10,484 nucleotides of DNA, taken from Thioglobus_B sp964558405. Its GTDB lineage: Bacteria; Pseudomonadota; Gammaproteobacteria; PS1; Pseudothioglobaceae. Each line of letters begins with the position of its first letter. Position 1 is the stretch's first letter. Below the pieces are notes generated by a model. That model made no database searches, had not been told where the DNA came from, and saw only the letters and a list, made by a program, of their open reading frames with translations. The DNA lies in contig CAZLDG010000035.1 of assembly GCA_964558405.1 (NCBI GenBank), forward strand, positions 1-10,484. The letters run 5' to 3'. Position numbers and translations under genes: made by a program. Shown here in pieces: positions 6,985 through 10,484 of this stretch.

Positions 6985-8421
6985 ATGGGAAAAGTCACAG
7001 GTTTTAAAGAATTCGATCGAAAAACTCAGAGTTATCGTCCAGAAACCATTCGCATTCAAGACTATGGTGAAATCTTTAGCGGCACCCATGACGAAGCGCA
7101 CTTGCAACAACAAGGTGCCAGATGCATGGATTGTGGCGTACCTTTTTGTCAATCTGATGATGGCTGTCCAATCAATAACCTCATTCCAGAATGGAACGAT
7201 TTGGTTTATGGCGACAAATGGCAAGAAGCCTTATCGCGTTTGTTAAAAACCAATAATTTCCCAGAATTTACTGGCCGTGTTTGTCCAGCGCCGTGTGAAG
7301 GTGCTTGCGTACTGGGTATGAACAACCCGGCTGTAACCATCAAGAACATTGAGCAATCTATCATTGACAAGGGCTTTGAAGCCGGCTTGATTAAACCTTA
7401 TAGTGTTGAGTATAGAACCGGCAAAAGAGTAGCCATTGTTGGCTCGGGTCCAGCCGGTTTGGCAGCAGCAGATGAGCTTAATAAACTCGGCCATAAAGCC
7501 ACAGTACTTGAGCGTGATGATCGCCTAGGTGGCTTGCTAATGTATGGTATTCCTAATATGAAGTTAGGCAAGGATGTGGTTGAGCGTCGTATTAATCTGA
7601 TGAAAGATTCAGGTATTGAGTTTATTACCAATGTGAATGTCGGCAAGGATATTACTACTGAAGCATTAGAGCAAGATTTTGATGCGATTATTTTTACCAC
7701 AGGCGCCACTAAGGCGCGTGACCTGCCGGTTGAGAATCGCGATGCTAATGGCGTACACCTGGCGATGGAGTACCTAACCCAAAGCACCAAGAGTCTATTG
7801 GATTTTGGTGACGCTAATCAAGCCCAACTTAATGCCAAGGATAAAAACGTGATCGTTATTGGTGGTGGTGATACTGGTACTGACTGTATTGCTACTGCGA
7901 TTCGTCAAGGGGCGAAATCGGTGGTTAATTTTGAGCTGATGAGCAAGCCGCCTGTAGAGCGAGCTGATAATAATCCATGGCCGCAGTGGCCACTGATCTA
8001 TCGTGTGGATTATGGCCATAGTGAAGCTAAAGAGGTATTTGGTGATGATCCACGTGCCTATCAGCTAATGACCAAATCCTTTGTTAAAAATGATCAGGGT
8101 CAGCTTATAGGTATCAATACCATCAATGTTGAGTTGGCCGGTGGTCAGCTAAACGAAATTCCGGGTACCGAGAAAACTTGGGACGCGGATTTAGCACTAC
8201 TGTCAATGGGCTTTGTTTCGCCAGAGCATGAGCTTAGCGACGATGCAGGCATTAACCTAGATGAGCGTGATAACTACCAAGCCGAGTATGGCGACTACCA
8301 AACTTCAAGAAAAGGTGTGTTTGCAGCGGGCGACTGTCGTCGTGGGCAATCCCTAGTGGTTTGGGCCATTAATGAAGGTCGTGGCGTAGCCGCAGCAGTT
8401 GATCAATATTTGGGCGCTTAA
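6985..8421 (+). CDS. gltD: Glutamate synthase small subunit-type flavoprotein (NAD(P)H:FAD/Fe-S oxidoreductase)
   Basis: GltD passes electrons from NAD(P)H through FAD and Fe-S clusters to the large subunit GltB, which makes glutamate from glutamine and 2-oxoglutarate. The 478 residues fit GltD (472 in E. coli). The N-terminal Fe-S domain has C47, C50, C55, C61 and C100, C104, C108 (GRVCPAPCEGAC). An FAD-binding GSGPAG lies at 153-158, the NAD(P)H-binding GGGDTG at 293-298, and the second FAD contact AAGD at 447-450. Blocks such as NPWPQWP and PNMKLGK recall the plant/yeast NADH-GOGAT small-subunit type more than the E. coli type. No gltB is in view; the next gene is dsrA. DsrL of sulfur oxidisers is GltD-like but about 650 residues long with an extra ferredoxin domain, which is absent here. 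The ribosome binding site is weak. GltD is preferred; a Dsr-linked electron carrier is possible. Confidence 0.85.
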   Translation: MGKVTGFKEFDRKTQSYRPETIRIQDYGEIFSGTHDEAHLQQQGARCMDCGVPFCQSDDGCPINNLIPEWNDLVYGDKWQEALSRLLKTNNFPEFTGRVCPAPCEGACVLGMNNPAVTIKNIEQSIIDKGFEAGLIKPYSVEYRTGKRVAIVGSGPAGLAAADELNKLGHKATVLERDDRLGGLLMYGIPNMKLGKDVVERRINLMKDSGIEFITNVNVGKDITTEALEQDFDAIIFTTGATKARDLPVENRDANGVHLAMEYLTQSTKSLLDFGDANQAQLNAKDKNVIVIGGGDTGTDCIATAIRQGAKSVVNFELMSKPPVERADNNPWPQWPLIYRVDYGHSEAKEVFGDDPRAYQLMTKSFVKNDQGQLIGINTINVELAGGQLNEIPGTEKTWDADLALLSMGFVSPEHELSDDAGINLDERDNYQAEYGDYQTSRKGVFAAGDCRRGQSLVVWAINEGRGVAAAVDQYLGA

Positions 8422-8442
8422 TTCGACCCAATTTCACATTTA

Positions 8443-8458
8443 TATCCCCTAAGGGATA
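8443..8458. promoter_or_regulatory. Short palindrome between gltD and dsrA
   Basis: TATCCC (8443-8448) and GGGATA (8453-8458) form a perfect 6-bp inverted repeat around CTAA, 22 bases past the gltD stop. No T-run follows, so it is a poor terminator. It could be a regulator site for dsrA or a weak 3' end structure of the gltD message. Confidence 0.35.
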
Positions 8459-8463
8459 GTCCT

Positions 8464-8490
8464 AAATACCACTAATAATTCGCGGTATTT
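8464..8490. promoter_or_regulatory. Inverted repeat overlapping the -35 region of dsrA
   Basis: AAATACC (8464-8470) and GGTATTT (8484-8490) are perfect 7-bp arms with a 13-base centre. The right arm ends 13 bases before the TATAAT at 8504, so a protein bound here would cover the -35 zone. The arm spacing (20 bp centre to centre, about two helical turns) suits a dimeric regulator on one DNA face. As RNA it would be a weak AT-rich hairpin. Confidence 0.4.
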
Positions 8491-8503
8491 TCTTGCATTT
8501 CCG

Positions 8504-8509
8504 TATAAT
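8504..8509 (+). promoter_or_regulatory. Likely -10 box of the dsr operon
   Basis: This is a perfect TATAAT, 66 bases before the dsrA ATG. At 17-base spacing the -35 would be CGCGGT (8481-8486), which is very poor. The promoter may therefore depend on an activator. The predicted leader is about 60 bases. Confidence 0.5.
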
Positions 8510-8574
8510 TTGTATCGTTCACATCTGTGTGTTGGTAACAACCATGGATTTTTAAATAAACTGGAGAGATAAAA

Positions 8575-9879
8575 ATGGCAAAAGAGCTATACAATACTCC
8601 CAACCTTGATGAGTTGGAAAACGGACCATGGCCTTCGTTTGTAACAGGCCTTAAAAGACTAGCAAATGATTCGCATGATGGTGCGGATATGGCACGTGAC
8701 GTGCTAGGTACGCTAGAGACATCTTACGTAACTAAAAAAGGTTACTGGAAAGGTGGTACAGTAGGTGTAATCGGTTATGGTGGTGGTATTATTCCACGCT
8801 TTAACGAGCTAAAGGATGACAACGGTGACTACCGTTTCCCAGCAGCAGGTGAATTCCACACACTACGTATTCAGCCGCCAGCGGGTAACCACTACACTTC
8901 ACAGCTACTAAGAGACATGTGTGACATGTTTGTTGACAATGGTGGTTCTGGTCTGATTGCACTACACGGTCAATCAGGTGACATCATGCTACAAGGTGCA
9001 ACTGAAGAAAACACGCAAACTATCTTTAACGAGTTCAACGACTACGGTTTTGACTTAGGTGGTGCAGGTCCTGCGGTACGTACAGGTATGTCATGTGTTG
9101 GTTCAGCGCGTTGTGAAATGTCAAACACAAACGAGCAAGCTGCACTACGTGTACTAGTAAACGCATTCCTAGATGATATGCACCGTCCAGCCCTACCTTA
9201 TAAGATGAAGTTTAAGGTATCAGGTTGTGCAAACGACTGTATGAACTCAATTCAGCGTGCTGACTTCTCAGTAATCGGTACTTGGAGAGACGATATTAAA
9301 GTTAACCAAGACGCTTGGAAGAAGATGGTGGCGGATAAGGGTCGTACTTATGTAGTAGACAACATTACTTCACGTTGCCCAACCAGCGCAATGACACTAA
9401 ACGATGACGATTCAATCACGATTGATAACTCAAACTGTGTTAAGTGTATGCACTGTCTAAACGCAACTTCACCACTAACACACAACTACATCAGCGATCC
9501 ATCTGAAGGTGCGATCCTAGCAACAGGTGATGATAAGGGTGTAACTATTTCAATCGGTGGTAAGCGTACGTTGAAGATCGGTGATCTATTCGGCACTACG
9601 GTAATTCCATTTATGAAGCTTGACAACGAAGATGATCGTGAAGAGCTTGAAGATCTAGCCGGTGAAGTAATCGACTTCTTTGCTGAAAATGCACTAGAGC
9701 ACGAAAGAACTGGTGAAATGATTGAGCGTATTGGTCTATCTAACTTCCTAGAAGGTATTGGTGTTGACATTGATCCAAACATGATCAACTCTACTCGTAC
9801 TTCTTCATACATCCGTATGGATCAGTGGGACGAGGAAGCCATCAAGTGGTTCGACAACAAAGCCGAAGCAAACGCGTAA
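8575..9879 (+). CDS. dsrA: Dissimilatory sulfite reductase alpha subunit (reverse-acting type likely)
   Basis: Part of the cytoplasmic DsrA2B2 sirohaem enzyme, which in sulfur oxidisers converts sulfane sulfur delivered by DsrC to sulfite. The 434 residues match DsrA. The sirohaem/[4Fe-4S] ligand motifs are C174-x5-C180 (SCVGSARC) and C218-x3-C222 (SGCANDC). The inserted ferredoxin domain has C268 (SRCPTSAM) and C288, C291, C294 (NCVKCMHC). The start is supported by GGAGAG at 8563-8568, 6 bases upstream. dsrB follows after 33 bases with its own ribosome binding site, so the two form an operon. Leucine is encoded mainly by CTA, suggesting strong expression. The oxidative direction is inferred from the gammaproteobacterial setting; sequence alone read by eye does not settle oxidative against reductive type. 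Confidence 0.97.
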   Translation: MAKELYNTPNLDELENGPWPSFVTGLKRLANDSHDGADMARDVLGTLETSYVTKKGYWKGGTVGVIGYGGGIIPRFNELKDDNGDYRFPAAGEFHTLRIQPPAGNHYTSQLLRDMCDMFVDNGGSGLIALHGQSGDIMLQGATEENTQTIFNEFNDYGFDLGGAGPAVRTGMSCVGSARCEMSNTNEQAALRVLVNAFLDDMHRPALPYKMKFKVSGCANDCMNSIQRADFSVIGTWRDDIKVNQDAWKKMVADKGRTYVVDNITSRCPTSAMTLNDDDSITIDNSNCVKCMHCLNATSPLTHNYISDPSEGAILATGDDKGVTISIGGKRTLKIGDLFGTTVIPFMKLDNEDDREELEDLAGEVIDFFAENALEHERTGEMIERIGLSNFLEGIGVDIDPNMINSTRTSSYIRMDQWDEEAIKWFDNKAEANA

Positions 9880-9912
9880 TTTAATTAAAGAATAATAATT
9901 AGGAGAAATAAT

Positions 9913-10484
9913 ATGGCTGAAGCACCAAGAATGCCTATCGAATCTGGAGTTCCAGATCCTATTCAATACATGCACCCAACACTACGTCGTAACTACGGCG
10001 CATGGGCTTATCACGATCGTCCACGTCCAGGCGTTCTACACCACACTTCAAAGCATGGTGAGGAAATTTGGACTGTTCGTTGTGGTACACAGCGTCAGAT
10101 GGATGTATACACAATTAAAAAACTAGCAGACATCGCTGATGAGTTTGCTGATGGTTATGTGCGTTTCACTATGCGTTCAAACGTTGAATACATGGTTGCT
10201 GAAGAAGCAAAAGTTGAGCCACTAATTGCCGCACTAAACGAAGCAGGTTTCCCTGTGGGTGGTACGGGTCCATCGGTATCAATGATTTCACACACACAAG
10301 GTTGGTTACACTGTGATATTCCAGGTACTGACGCATCAGGTGTGGTTAAAGCATTGATGGATGAGCTACATGATGAGTTCACTAAAGAAGAGATGCCTAA
10401 CCGTGTACACATGACAACTTCTTGTTGTCAGATTAACTGTGGTGGTCAAGGCGATATCGCCCTTAACATCCAGCACACTAAGCC
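9913..10484 (+). CDS. dsrB: Dissimilatory sulfite reductase beta subunit, 5' part (runs off the window)
   Basis: Partner of DsrA in the sirohaem enzyme; the beta subunit carries the catalytically competent haem in known structures. The frame is open from ATG 9913 to the window edge, giving 190 full codons, about half of a normal DsrB. It begins MAEAPRMPIESGVPDP. The family N-terminal blocks HPTLRRNYGAW and WTVRCGTQRQM are present, as are the cluster ligands C134 (GWLHC) and C171, C172, C176 (TSCCQINCGGQ). AGGAG at 9901-9905 stands 7 bases before the start. Six of nine leucine codons are CTA. dsrE, F, H, C and the remaining dsr genes would be expected to the right but are not in view. Confidence 0.97.
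   Translation, partial: MAEAPRMPIESGVPDPIQYMHPTLRRNYGAWAYHDRPRPGVLHHTSKHGEEIWTVRCGTQRQMDVYTIKKLADIADEFADGYVRFTMRSNVEYMVAEEAKVEPLIAALNEAGFPVGGTGPSVSMISHTQGWLHCDIPGTDASGVVKALMDELHDEFTKEEMPNRVHMTTSCCQINCGGQGDIALNIQHTK

Noticed and set aside
6985..8421. Calling the GltD-type gene dsrL
   Set aside because: At 478 residues it lacks the C-terminal ferredoxin extension of DsrL, and its length matches GltD. Kept only as an open question.
8544..8555. Three-codon open frame (ATG GAT TTT TAA) in the dsrA leader
   Set aside because: It has no ribosome binding site and is too short to distinguish from chance. It is not reported as a leader peptide.

Overview
The window looks like a chromosomal piece of a sulfur-oxidising gammaproteobacterium. 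The main evidence is a dsrA-dsrB pair at the right edge, a complete XerD, an L19 and a malate synthase G of gammaproteobacterial character, and an AceK. A chemolithotroph of the SUP05/Thioglobaceae kind is my best guess. That rests on gene content and the moderately AT-rich composition, not on a tree, so it is tentative. No mobile element, CRISPR array, tRNA or rRNA was seen. No stretch of 300 bases lacks a gene.

Left part (1-5511, + strand): a glyoxylate-shunt cluster. It runs aceA (3' end only), aceK, an RraA-family gene, then glcB. AceA splits isocitrate into glyoxylate and succinate. GlcB condenses glyoxylate with acetyl-CoA to malate. AceK sets the branch point by phosphorylating isocitrate dehydrogenase. 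The RraA-family protein keeps a D-x20-R-D metal/substrate motif typical of pyruvate-type aldolases and oxaloacetate decarboxylases, so it may be a metabolic enzyme here and not an RNase E regulator. The glcB gene is split by an assembly gap of 100 N whose two flanks are the same 55 bases. Removing 155 bases restores a single 708-codon frame, so the break is artificial.

Middle part (5515-6874, - strand): xerD and rplS, read leftward. A strong hairpin terminator behind rplS lies almost directly against the xerD start. rplS has a near-consensus promoter and stands apart from its usual rpsP-rimM-trmD partners.

Right part (6926-10484, + strand): a stand-alone gltD-type flavoprotein, then a 153-bp spacer with two perfect inverted repeats and a -10 box, then dsrA and the start of dsrB. 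DsrAB in such organisms works in the oxidative direction, turning carrier-bound sulfane sulfur into sulfite.

Leucine codon use separates the genes: CTA dominates in aceA, rplS and dsrB (by eye also dsrA) and is absent from the RraA-family gene. This suggests CTA is the preferred codon of highly expressed genes, with aceA and dsrAB among them. I see no clearly new multi-gene system. The most interesting leads are the RraA-family enzyme inside the glyoxylate operon, the GltD-type gene next to dsrA, and the dyads in front of dsrA.
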